Assembly: GCA_006218065.1 (NCBI GenBank)
Contig: VBWE01000001.1
Span: forward strand, 127,063 to 191,062
Reading direction: 5' to 3'
Source: Bacteroidota bacterium
GTDB taxonomy: Bacteria > Bacteroidota > Bacteroidia > Palsa-965
DNA: 64,000 nt
The notes beneath the pieces were generated by a model. That model was not told the origin of the DNA, ran no database searches, and saw only the letters and a program-made list of their open reading frames with translations. The position numbers and the translations under genes are program-made. Numbering within the stretch: position 1 is the first letter of the stretch; each line of letters starts with the position of its first letter. Shown here piece after piece: positions 45,260-53,965 of this stretch.

Positions 45260-46618
45260 TCAGAGACTGCTTTGGGATAAATGATCCGGCCGTTTTTCAT
45301 AGCGCAGCATCGTTTCGAGCGATTCGGATTCACGGACGATGTGTGTTTTTCCTTCCATATCGATGATGATGATCTTCGGGCGCATCTGGATGAACTGCAT
45401 CCACTGGGTCATGTTGTACGCGCCTACTTTATGCACCACCACGTGATCTCCTTTATTCAGCAACGGAAGATTTACGCTGTCGCGGATCACGTCGATGTTC
45501 ATGCAGAGCGGACCGTACAGCACCATGTCCTCGGTATGGTGTGAAAATTCCTGCGCAGGTGAAACTTTATGGTTGTACCAGAACGCGGTGAAAAGCAGGT
45601 TCACGCCGAAGTCCATGATCGTGGCTCTTCGTCCGTCGCTGAGGCGTTTTGTAGCGACCACCGAGCCCACCAGCCAGGCGGCGTCATCCACCAGCGCGCG
45701 GCCGGTTTCAAGGATGAGCATGGGAAGTTCGTTTTGCCGGATGGCGGAATTCAGGATGGTGGACGTAATCGCTTCGGCGTAATCGTCGATCGACGGGATG
45801 ACGTCGGCGCCCTGCAGGTAGGAACCTTTCAGCGTATTGGCCGAAGCGAATCCGCCGCCGAGATCGAGGTACTGCAGACTTTTGTTCCACTTGGTTTTGA
45901 TATTCACCGCGAGATCGCAGAGTTTCCAGGCGGCGGTTCCGTATGCTGCGGCCGAAAGCATGTAGGTCCCGATATGGCAATGCAAACCGACCAGTTCCAT
46001 TTCCTGCTGCGACATGATTTTGGTAATCGCGTTCCAGGCCTGGCCGTTTTCATAATTGAACCCGAAACGGTCCCACATCGGGTACACGCCGGTATCCATA
46101 TTCACACGGATGGCCACGCGGGCTTTTTTCTTCGACGCCTGGAGCAGGGCCGCGAGTTCGTACAACTCGTCGAAATGATCGATGTGGATCAGCGAATTGT
46201 TGTCCACGGCCAGTTCGAGATCGGCGGCGCTTTTGTCCGGGCCGTTGAAAATAATCTTGTTCCCGGGAACGCCGTTGTTCAGCGCTTTGCGGTATTCGAA
46301 AATGGAAACCACTTCGGCCCAGGATCCTTCCTGGTGAAAAATATTGCAGACGGCGTCCAGGTAATTTGTTTTATACGACCAGGCAAACTGCACTTTCGGG
46401 TAACGTGTTTTGAATGCGCGCACCGCGTCCTGGTAGTTCTTGCGAATCTGCCGCTCCGAGATCACGAAACAGGGAGAACCGTAATCGGCGACGATGCGTT
46501 TTACGGGAACGCTTTCAAGATGAGTAACCGGCGCATATTCGGTACGCGTACCGAACTTGTTCATGGTCCCGGTATTCAGTTTCTGGATGAAAGGGCGTTC
46601 ATAAGTGAGATTGCTCAT
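45260..46618 (-). CDS. type III PLP-dependent decarboxylase (LysA/DAP decarboxylase-like)
   Basis: YGSPCFVISERQIRKNYQDAVRAF; FAWSYKTNYLDAVC; GLHCHIGTY; LDLGGGFA; ATG 46618. Confidence 0.88.
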   Translation of the reverse strand: MSNLTYERPFIQKLNTGTMNKFGTRTEYAPVTHLESVPVKRIVADYGSPCFVISERQIRKNYQDAVRAFKTRYPKVQFAWSYKTNYLDAVCNIFHQEGSWAEVVSIFEYRKALNNGVPGNKIIFNGPDKSAADLELAVDNNSLIHIDHFDELYELAALLQASKKKARVAIRVNMDTGVYPMWDRFGFNYENGQAWNAITKIMSQQEMELVGLHCHIGTYMLSAAAYGTAAWKLCDLAVNIKTKWNKSLQYLDLGGGFASANTLKGSYLQGADVIPSIDDYAEAITSTILNSAIRQNELPMLILETGRALVDDAAWLVGSVVATKRLSDGRRATIMDFGVNLLFTAFWYNHKVSPAQEFSHHTEDMVLYGPLCMNIDVIRDSVNLPLLNKGDHVVVHKVGAYNMTQWMQFIQMRPKIIIIDMEGKTHIVRESESLETMLRYEKRPDHLSQSSL

Positions 46619-46640
46619 AACGGTCTGTTTTTTCAAAAAA

Positions 46641-46762
46641 GTTTAACGTGCAATGTTTCACGTCCCAGGTTTCAGGTTTAATGTTCGCGGATATTAAAAG
46701 AACGTGCTGCAACCTTGAACATTAAACCTGAAACTTTGAACATTAATCCTGAGACATGAGAC
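46641..46762. repeat. inverted heptamer arrays, 7+8 units (GTTTMAK)
   Basis: Left GTTTAAC GTGCAAT GTTTCAC GTCCCAG GTTTCAG GTTTAAT GTTCGCG; right (minus sense) GTCTCAT GTCTCAG GATTAAT GTTCAAA GTTTCAG GTTTAAT GTTCAAG GTTGCAG. Confidence 0.95.
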
Positions 46763-46795
46763 CGGGAACACCGGCTATTATTTAACCGAACGATA

Positions 46796-47845
46796 TTAAA
46801 GTTCACCGAGCGTGGAAATTTTTTCGAACTCGGAAAGATTCACGATCTGGTCGAAGGAATAGCGGATAAAAAGTTTTCCTCTTTCGTAATCGGTAAAGGG
46901 AACGACTTTCTCCCCGAGGGCCATCTGCACCAGCGCTTCAGGATGATTCTGTCCGCAGCCCACAGCCAGGTAAACCCAGGCGGGGAAACGGGGATTCATT
47001 TCGAGCAGGTAATATTCCCCTTCATTCGATTTGATGAATTCCAGTTCGCATCCGCCGCGCCATTTCGAATTCCCGATCACGCGGTTTGAAATTTCAATCA
47101 GTTTTTCATCGTCGAGTGAAATACCGGCCCAGGCTTTTCCTTTATCGGTGATATACAGTTTACGCATGGGCACCGCGCCGATGCAATTCCCTTTACCGTC
47201 GCCCAGCGCGGTTACGTTTACTTCGTTACCCGAAACGAATTGCTGGACGATGATCGGCAGCCCCCACTTGGCGCTGATTTTGTGAAAGTAATTCACAGCC
47301 TGCTCCGGAGTGGCGGCCACCGATGCATCGTAGTATTTACCCTTTATTACAAGCGGGTAAGTGAACTCTTTTTTCAATCCTTCGATCTCCGACGCGCTGA
47401 AGATCATTTTGCTGAACGGCACTTTCACGTCGTTGGCTTCGCCGAATTCGTACAGCACCGACTTGTGGCGCGATTCAAACTGTTCGCTGGTCGGCAGGAA
47501 AGAAGCGATCCCGAAATCCGATCTCAGCTGCTTTTCCAGCTTGATGAAATTATGCAGCTCCGCATCGAAATTGGGAATGATCACGTCGATCTCTTCTTTC
47601 TCATTGATGTAGTGCAGGCGTTCGAGCAAACTGGAAATCCCGGCGGAAGGAAGCGGAACCTGGTACGATTTGTCAACAAGATCGTGCATATAAAGTCCCG
47701 GCTCCAGCGACTCGTAGGAGAGACCTACAATACGGACGTCGAAGAGGAGGCTTTCCTTAAGCGCCCGTATAACCGGGACGCCAGGGCCGGGACTGTCGAT
47801 GTTATTGAGACCGGTTACGGCAACCGTGATTTTTCGCTTACTCAT
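46796..47845 (-). CDS. ATP-grasp domain protein (CarB-like)
   Basis: KITVAVTGLNN..., YPLVIKGKYYDAS, IVQQFVSGNEVNVTALGD, GGCELEFIKSNEGEYYLLEMNPRFPAW. Confidence 0.88.
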   Translation of the reverse strand: MSKRKITVAVTGLNNIDSPGPGVPVIRALKESLLFDVRIVGLSYESLEPGLYMHDLVDKSYQVPLPSAGISSLLERLHYINEKEEIDVIIPNFDAELHNFIKLEKQLRSDFGIASFLPTSEQFESRHKSVLYEFGEANDVKVPFSKMIFSASEIEGLKKEFTYPLVIKGKYYDASVAATPEQAVNYFHKISAKWGLPIIVQQFVSGNEVNVTALGDGKGNCIGAVPMRKLYITDKGKAWAGISLDDEKLIEISNRVIGNSKWRGGCELEFIKSNEGEYYLLEMNPRFPAWVYLAVGCGQNHPEALVQMALGEKVVPFTDYERGKLFIRYSFDQIVNLSEFEKISTLGEL

Positions 47846-48086
47846 GGTCGTTCAGTAATTGGTAGTTACGCAATACGAGAAGAAAATCGCTGAGGTCTTT
47901 TTCCGCAGTCGAATCATCAATGGAAAAACGACCGGTAAGTTCTTTGATGATCGCGTCTTTCTTTTTGTTCTCGCGAAGCAGCCTGATGATTTCCAGTCCG
48001 ACCGGGTTAGTGGAAAAAGAATCGCCGGTAGAAGGGTTGAAAATAAACCCGGAATCGCTGATGGCTATATTCTTATTGAGCTGCAT
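47838..48086 (-). CDS. PqqD-like (RRE-fold) small protein
   Basis: SGFIFNPSTGDSFSTNPVGLEIIRLLRENKKKDAIIKELTGRFSIDDSTAEKDLSDFLLVLRNYQLL; overlaps ATP-grasp gene by 8 nt. Confidence 0.8.
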   Translation of the reverse strand: MQLNKNIAISDSGFIFNPSTGDSFSTNPVGLEIIRLLRENKKKDAIIKELTGRFSIDDSTAEKDLSDFLLVLRNYQLLNDHE

Positions 48087-48195
48087 ATTGGTTGTTTTGT
48101 ATGTATGACGTCAAAACAACCGAATAGATTATTCAACTGCCCCTGTGTATCGGCGAATGGGGAAAATGTCTCGGAGTTTGCGGGTGAGTTTAAAA

Positions 48196-48330
48196 GCCCC
48201 GCCTCTTTCCGCCCCCAAGGGGCAGATGGTTTTACAAAAATGAGCTGACGTTTCTTTTTGCGATGCAAAAAAAGAAACGTCAGCTTCAGGCTTCCGACAT
48301 CCGCCCCTTGGGGGCGGAAAGAGGCGGGGC
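48196..48330. repeat. nested-hairpin element, copy B
   Basis: 28-bp perfect inverted repeat (48196-48223/48303-48330), extendable to 33 bp with 1 mismatch; inner stem GCTGACGTTTCTTTTTGC/GCAAAAAAAGAAACGTCAGC (48244-48284). Confidence 0.95.
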
Positions 48331-48334
48331 CGGA

Positions 48335-49036
48335 CTAATAATGCCTTTTCACATAAACCTTGAAAAACTCGGCTTCATACCGCGTACCGATGGGGATTTC
48401 GGCCACGCCGAGGTTGATCGTTTTCCCGCGCACGGATTCAATGCGGTTCAGGGGCACGATGTAAGAGCGATGCACACGGATGAAATCATCCGGCGATAAT
48501 TTTTCCTGGATCGATTTCATACTCATCAACGTGAGTACGGGCTTTTTACCCGGGAGATGGATTTTCAGGTAATCGTCGAGCGTTTCGATGTACAGGATAT
48601 CCGCAAAGGCGATTTTCACCAGGCTGTATTCCGAGCGGACAAAAAGATGTTTGTTCTCGTTGCCCTGTGAACGGGTGAGATAGGTATGATAATCGTTGGC
48701 TTTGTTTACCGCGAGCAGGAAACGGTTGAACTCCACCGGCTTGAGCAGGTAGTCCACCGCGCTCAGGTTGAATCCTTCTACAGCGTACTCGCTGAAAGCC
48801 GTGGTGAAAATAACCATCGGCTGGTTTGACAGTGTTTTGTAAAAATCGATCCCGGAAATTTCCGGCATCTGGATATCGAGGAAAACCAGATCGACCGGGA
48901 ATTTGCGCAGGTGCTTTGCAGCCTCGTTTGTACTGGTAAATGTTTTCTGCAGATCGAGAAACGGAACCCGGCTGCAGAACGCCTGGAGCACTTCCAGGGC
49001 CAGCGGTTCGTCGTCAACGGCAATGCAGGTGATCAT
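48335..49036 (-). CDS. LytTR-family response regulator
   Basis: ITCIAVDDEPLALEVLQ; LVFLDIQMPEISG; HRSYIVPLNRIESV. Confidence 0.95.
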   Translation of the reverse strand: MITCIAVDDEPLALEVLQAFCSRVPFLDLQKTFTSTNEAAKHLRKFPVDLVFLDIQMPEISGIDFYKTLSNQPMVIFTTAFSEYAVEGFNLSAVDYLLKPVEFNRFLLAVNKANDYHTYLTRSQGNENKHLFVRSEYSLVKIAFADILYIETLDDYLKIHLPGKKPVLTLMSMKSIQEKLSPDDFIRVHRSYIVPLNRIESVRGKTINLGVAEIPIGTRYEAEFFKVYVKRHY

Positions 49037-50052
49037 TTCAGTTTCATAACCAGTTTCACCGAAAATTCTTTTTCGTTGTCTGTGACCGACAAGATATGTT
49101 TTTCCGCGTAAAGCAGTTGCAGGCGCTGTTTCGTGTTTTCCACCCCGATGCCCGAACTTTCCGTTTTGGCCGATTTCACTTTCATTTTTTTATTGTTCAC
49201 CCACAGGTGCAGGCTGCTCCCGATAATGGAAATATCGATAATAACCGGCGATTCCTGTTCCGTACTGACACCGTGCTTGAAGGCGTTTTCGATAAACGGA
49301 ACGAAGATGAGCGGGGTAATAGTGAGTCCTGCCTGCGGACCGGAAACGGTGAAGGTCACATTGGCCGACGGCGGGAGACGCAGTTTCTGCAGATCGATGT
49401 AATCCGAAACGTATTTCAGTTCTTTCTCCAGCGAAACCCGGTCGTGCTCCGCGTCGGTGATCACGTAACGCATGATCGAAGACAGTTTAACCACGGCATC
49501 AGCAGTATGATCCGATTTGACAATCGCCAGCGAATAAATGCTGTTCAGCGTATTAAAAAGAAAATGCGGGTTGATCTGCGCTTTCAGGTACGACAGTTCG
49601 GCGCCCAGTTTTTCTTTTTCCGCACGTCTCCAGCGTGAATAGATGGATAAACCGAAAGCGAAGAGCAGCACGACCAGGAAACGGATGATCGCGCTGCCGA
49701 AAGCGGGCAAAGGACCCATGCCCGGGTTTATGTTTCCGCCGGGGGGCGGGGGCGGATGGCGGGCAATCTCGGTGAGCCACACGGAGCCCAGCAACAAGGC
49801 CAGCGCCAGCACACAGATCAAGGTAAAAATACCGTAACGCCGGTGGAGGTAAAATTTCGGAATGGAATAATACAGCGTGAAATAAAAAAAACCGATCAGC
49901 AAAATTCCACTCACCGCGAAGGAAATGAAAAAACGGCTCGACGCATCATCCGTAAAAAGCATCCGCGGCTTGGGAAAAAACAGGAGCGGCAGGAGTATGA
50001 AAACCGCCCACCCCAAAACATGCAAAACAATCTGCCAGGTTTTCGATCGCAT
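49033..50052 (-). CDS. LytS-type sensor histidine kinase
   Basis: LKAQINPHFLFNTLNSIYSLA; PFIENAFKHGV; 4-nt overlap with regulator. Confidence 0.94.
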   Translation of the reverse strand: MRSKTWQIVLHVLGWAVFILLPLLFFPKPRMLFTDDASSRFFISFAVSGILLIGFFYFTLYYSIPKFYLHRRYGIFTLICVLALALLLGSVWLTEIARHPPPPPGGNINPGMGPLPAFGSAIIRFLVVLLFAFGLSIYSRWRRAEKEKLGAELSYLKAQINPHFLFNTLNSIYSLAIVKSDHTADAVVKLSSIMRYVITDAEHDRVSLEKELKYVSDYIDLQKLRLPPSANVTFTVSGPQAGLTITPLIFVPFIENAFKHGVSTEQESPVIIDISIIGSSLHLWVNNKKMKVKSAKTESSGIGVENTKQRLQLLYAEKHILSVTDNEKEFSVKLVMKLK

Positions 50053-50298
50053 AGTGTAAAAATAGCAAGTCTTCGGTCAGTCCCGCGGTTCGGGTATTTC
50101 ATTTCCAGTCGGCATGCCATTATTAAGCTGCGGCACATATGTATTTCATTGTGTTGTTGATTTGAAATACATGTTGTTTTGTTTTTTGCGGACGGACATA
50201 ACACCGAATCTGTTATTTTTACGTATTCCCCGTGTGTAGCAGATTCAACGTGCAGGCTCTATGGAGTGTATTATGAACCGCCACCAGACGTTTTTTTT

Positions 50299-53196
50299 AT
50301 GCTGAACCATTTTGCGTGCAGCAAATGTTGCGGGTCACTCGCATTTGTCCTCTTGCTGGGCCTGGTTTTCCCTTTTAACGTCGCTGCACAATATCCCGCA
50401 CGAAGGCAATACCGTTCGATGGACGGGCTGCCAAGCTCCGAGGTGTACAGTACCCTGCAGGATAAGCGCGGCTATATGTGGTTCGCAACAGATGCAGGAG
50501 TGAGCCGTTTCGACGGTTATCGTTTCACGAATTTTTCTACCGATCATGGCCTGAGCGAGAACGTGATTTTTCAATTACTGGAAGATCGCGAAGGCCGCAT
50601 CTGGTGCCGCGGTATGTTGGGCACGATCAGTTACCTCTGGGAGAACAGCATCCACAAGCTCCCGGTATCCGATGAATTACAGCGTGCATTCAATGGCGAT
50701 CTTTCCGTAGGCATGGGCGTTGATGCCGATGGTACGGTATGGATCTCCGGCAGCCTGCATTTATTCCGTATTCCTCCTCCTTACACTTCGTTTACTGAAC
50801 TGCGAACGCCCAACCAGTATCGCCTGCACACATACGGAGCCACGAAAGGACATTACAGCCCGGGGCAGGGCTTTAGCCTGCTGACGAAAGACCAGTCGCA
50901 AATTCCGTTACCGCCGGTACTCGGTCCGCCAAACAACTGGCTGGGTCGATTCTTCTGCCATTATCATGATACTTTGAAACAGCGCCACTTCATGGCCATT
51001 GCCAACACGCTTTTCCTGGTCCGGGAAAATGTTGTCAAACAACTTTACACAGCACCGGAAGCGATCCTCGATATCGAGATCGATCCGGAAGATCGTATCT
51101 GGCTATGCCTGCACGGTAAAGGCTGCGTAGTACTCAGCGATGATTTCAGCCCGGTGGAAGAAATCCGATTCCCGGTAGCAGAACGTTTCGGCGCGGTGTA
51201 CCGGGACCGGAGCGACGGGATGTGGCTGACAACACTGGGCAGCGGGGTGTATTATATTCCTGACATGCACCACCGTCAATTCAGTCTGCCCGAACCTTTC
51301 GGCCCGCAGGTGAACAACCTGGTCCCGGTGGGTGGAAAAATCTGTGCTTCCGGGTACAGCCGTGCGATTTTCCTGGAAGACACTGCTGCACGCAAGCCAA
51401 TAGAAATACTGGGGATTCCGGAGCAGGAAATCAGTTCTGGCACGGGCGCCGCCAACGGGGAACTGCTGGTGTTTTCGAAAAAAACGTATCGCTTCCGCCA
51501 ACAGATGGAAGTATTTTCTCTTCTGCAGGTGGAAAGCCCGATGAAGTATTGTGCAAGCACTGCGAGCGGCCTGGTGTACACCAGCGGACTTTCTTACCTG
51601 TTCCGCGTCGATAAGGATTTTGGTTTTCAGCACGTTATTTCGCTGCACAACCAGCGCATCCAGTGTTTGTACGGCGGCCGGGGCGACACGCTCTGGATCG
51701 GCTGCACCGAGGGTTTGTTCAGCTACCAGGACGACACGCTGATCGATTGGCAGGACCGGCTCGGCCGGCGAACACGTATCAACGATATCGCACAACTAAC
51801 CGGGGGCGAACTGGTGCTGGGTACGCAGACGGAAGGTTTGCTGTTGTTCGACCACAGGCGGACGCGGGCATTCACCAAGCAGGATGGCTTGTCTTCCAAC
51901 CTCTGCAGAAGCCTGCTGGCAATTCCCGGCACAAACCGCGTATGGGTTGGAACGAATAACGGCATCTGCCTGCTTGCATGCGGGCGCACCGTGCAAATAG
52001 TTCGTACGCAGCACTCCGCGGGCGGACTTCCCCTGGGAGAAATTAAAAAAATGTTGTTCGCCTCCGGCAGGCTCTGGCTGGCTTCCGATGTAGGCGCGAT
52101 CGTGACAGATACAGCATACCAGGAGCAGCAGCATGCTTTCCCGTTGTACCTCGATTCCGTACGTTTGGGTGCGCGGACAATCGCAGTGAATAATCCCGAT
52201 CTGCCATACGACAGCAACACGATTGATTTTCATTTCACCGGGCTGTGGTACCGGCATGCCGGCGCAATTGAATACCGGTATCGCTTACTGGGGCTTGACA
52301 GTAACTGGATGAGTACGCGGGAACGGGTAGTTCATTTTCAATCGCTGCTCCCGGGACAATATATATTCGAGCTGCGGGCTTTCAGTCCCGACGGAAAATC
52401 ATATTCCGCATTGCAAACCGTACATCTTTCCATCGCGCTGCCATTCTGGAAACGCTGGTGGTTCCTGGGCGGACTGATCTTTCTGACAGGTGTGATGATT
52501 TATGCCTGGGCCAGGAACCGGATCAGGCGTGCACGCCGCAACGCGGAGTTCAGGCAGCAACTGGCCGAAACGGAAATCAAGGCGTTGCGCGCGCAGATGA
52601 ATCCGCATTTTATTTTCAACGCGATCAATTCCATTCAGCATATCATGCGTACGGGCGATCGTGAAACAGCGGGACGTTACCTCTCCGATTTTTCCGGTTT
52701 ACTGCGCAACGTGCTCGAGCAATCCAAGAGCGAGGTGATCACCGTTCAGCATGAACTGGAAACACTTCAGTTATACCTGAAGATCGAACAGCTGCGTTTC
52801 GGGAACCGGTTCCGTTGGGAAATCGAGACCGCACCCGACCTGGACGTGACCAACATCCTGATCACACCGATGCTTTTGCAGCCGTTCGTGGAGAACGCAC
52901 TGCGGCACGGGCTGACCGGGAAAACGCAGGACGGCTTGCTGCGGATCAGCATCCGGAGCGACCCGGAATTCCTGACCTGCGTTGTCGAAGATAATGGCAT
53001 CGGTCGTGCGGCTGCAGCGAAACACGGAACTGCACAACGTTCACGCGGCATGCAGATCGTGCGCGAGCGCCTGGAAATGATGCGGAAACAGTACGGCGGA
53101 CAGCCGGGCTTCCTGATCGAAGACCTGTATGACATACATGGCGCGCCGGCGGGAACGCGTGTGACCCTGCGCCTGGCAAAATATTATTTATCCTGA
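50299..53196 (+). CDS. reg_prop/Y_Y_Y two-component sensor histidine kinase
   Basis: MDGLPSSEVYSTLQDKRGYMWFATDAGVSRFDGYRFTNF; LRAQMNPHFIFNAINSIQHIM; ATG 50299 preferred. Confidence 0.94.
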   Translation: MLNHFACSKCCGSLAFVLLLGLVFPFNVAAQYPARRQYRSMDGLPSSEVYSTLQDKRGYMWFATDAGVSRFDGYRFTNFSTDHGLSENVIFQLLEDREGRIWCRGMLGTISYLWENSIHKLPVSDELQRAFNGDLSVGMGVDADGTVWISGSLHLFRIPPPYTSFTELRTPNQYRLHTYGATKGHYSPGQGFSLLTKDQSQIPLPPVLGPPNNWLGRFFCHYHDTLKQRHFMAIANTLFLVRENVVKQLYTAPEAILDIEIDPEDRIWLCLHGKGCVVLSDDFSPVEEIRFPVAERFGAVYRDRSDGMWLTTLGSGVYYIPDMHHRQFSLPEPFGPQVNNLVPVGGKICASGYSRAIFLEDTAARKPIEILGIPEQEISSGTGAANGELLVFSKKTYRFRQQMEVFSLLQVESPMKYCASTASGLVYTSGLSYLFRVDKDFGFQHVISLHNQRIQCLYGGRGDTLWIGCTEGLFSYQDDTLIDWQDRLGRRTRINDIAQLTGGELVLGTQTEGLLLFDHRRTRAFTKQDGLSSNLCRSLLAIPGTNRVWVGTNNGICLLACGRTVQIVRTQHSAGGLPLGEIKKMLFASGRLWLASDVGAIVTDTAYQEQQHAFPLYLDSVRLGARTIAVNNPDLPYDSNTIDFHFTGLWYRHAGAIEYRYRLLGLDSNWMSTRERVVHFQSLLPGQYIFELRAFSPDGKSYSALQTVHLSIALPFWKRWWFLGGLIFLTGVMIYAWARNRIRRARRNAEFRQQLAETEIKALRAQMNPHFIFNAINSIQHIMRTGDRETAGRYLSDFSGLLRNVLEQSKSEVITVQHELETLQLYLKIEQLRFGNRFRWEIETAPDLDVTNILITPMLLQPFVENALRHGLTGKTQDGLLRISIRSDPEFLTCVVEDNGIGRAAAAKHGTAQRSRGMQIVRERLEMMRKQYGGQPGFLIEDLYDIHGAPAGTRVTLRLAKYYLS

Positions 53197-53204
53197 CAAG
53201 CTCT

Positions 53205-53918
53205 ATGAAAAAAGCGATCATCATCGACGACGAACCGAGAAGTGCGGAACAGCTTCAACATGTGCTGGCAGAAGCCGCACCCGGCATCGAGGTCGCCGGC
53301 ATTGCGCACGATGCGTTGACCGGCCTGGCTATGTTGCGCGACCACGAGCCGGACCTGCTTTTCCTGGATGTGGAAATGCCCGGCCCTTCCGGTTTCGATT
53401 TACTGGAGCATGTGGACGTTCACCGGTTGAAAATTATTTTTGTCACCGCGCACGCCGATTATTCCATCCGCGCTATCCGCGCCGGCGCCGACGACTACCT
53501 GCTCAAACCGGTATCCGCCGCCGACCTGGAAGCCTGCCTCGGACATCTCGCCCGGTCGGAAGCAGCGGCTCCGCAAAAACTGCAGGCCAACGACATTCTC
53601 CGTTTCCCGGTTAAAGACGGTTTTATCTTCATCCGCCGCGCCGAGCTCGTGCGCGTGGAAGGTGCGGGCAGTTATGTTTATCTCCACCTGCTGAAAGGTG
53701 TACGCCACATGATTTCACGAAACATCGGGCAGATGGAAAAGTTACTGGCAGACGATCCTCGTTTTTTTCGCTGCCACAACTCGCATATCGTGAACCTCGA
53801 TTACGTGGAGCGTTTCATCAGTACCGAAGGTAATTTCCTGCAGCTCCGCGACGGTTCACAGGCGGAGGTGGCGCGAAAAACGAAAGAAGAATTGTTTCGT
53901 TTGCTGGAGAACAGGTGA
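53205..53918 (+). CDS. LytTR-family response regulator
   Basis: IIIDDEPRSAEQL; LLFLDVEMPGPSGFDL; HNSHIVNLDYVERF. Confidence 0.95.
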   Translation: MKKAIIIDDEPRSAEQLQHVLAEAAPGIEVAGIAHDALTGLAMLRDHEPDLLFLDVEMPGPSGFDLLEHVDVHRLKIIFVTAHADYSIRAIRAGADDYLLKPVSAADLEACLGHLARSEAAAPQKLQANDILRFPVKDGFIFIRRAELVRVEGAGSYVYLHLLKGVRHMISRNIGQMEKLLADDPRFFRCHNSHIVNLDYVERFISTEGNFLQLRDGSQAEVARKTKEELFRLLENR

Positions 53919-53955
53919 AAAAATCGCAGCGCACAAAAAAGCGCTGCGATTTTTT
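53918..53955. terminator. bidirectional intrinsic terminator
   Basis: AAAAAATCGCAGCGCacaaaaaaGCGCTGCGATTTTT between convergent genes. Confidence 0.9.
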
Positions 53956-53965
53956 CCGCCCGGCA

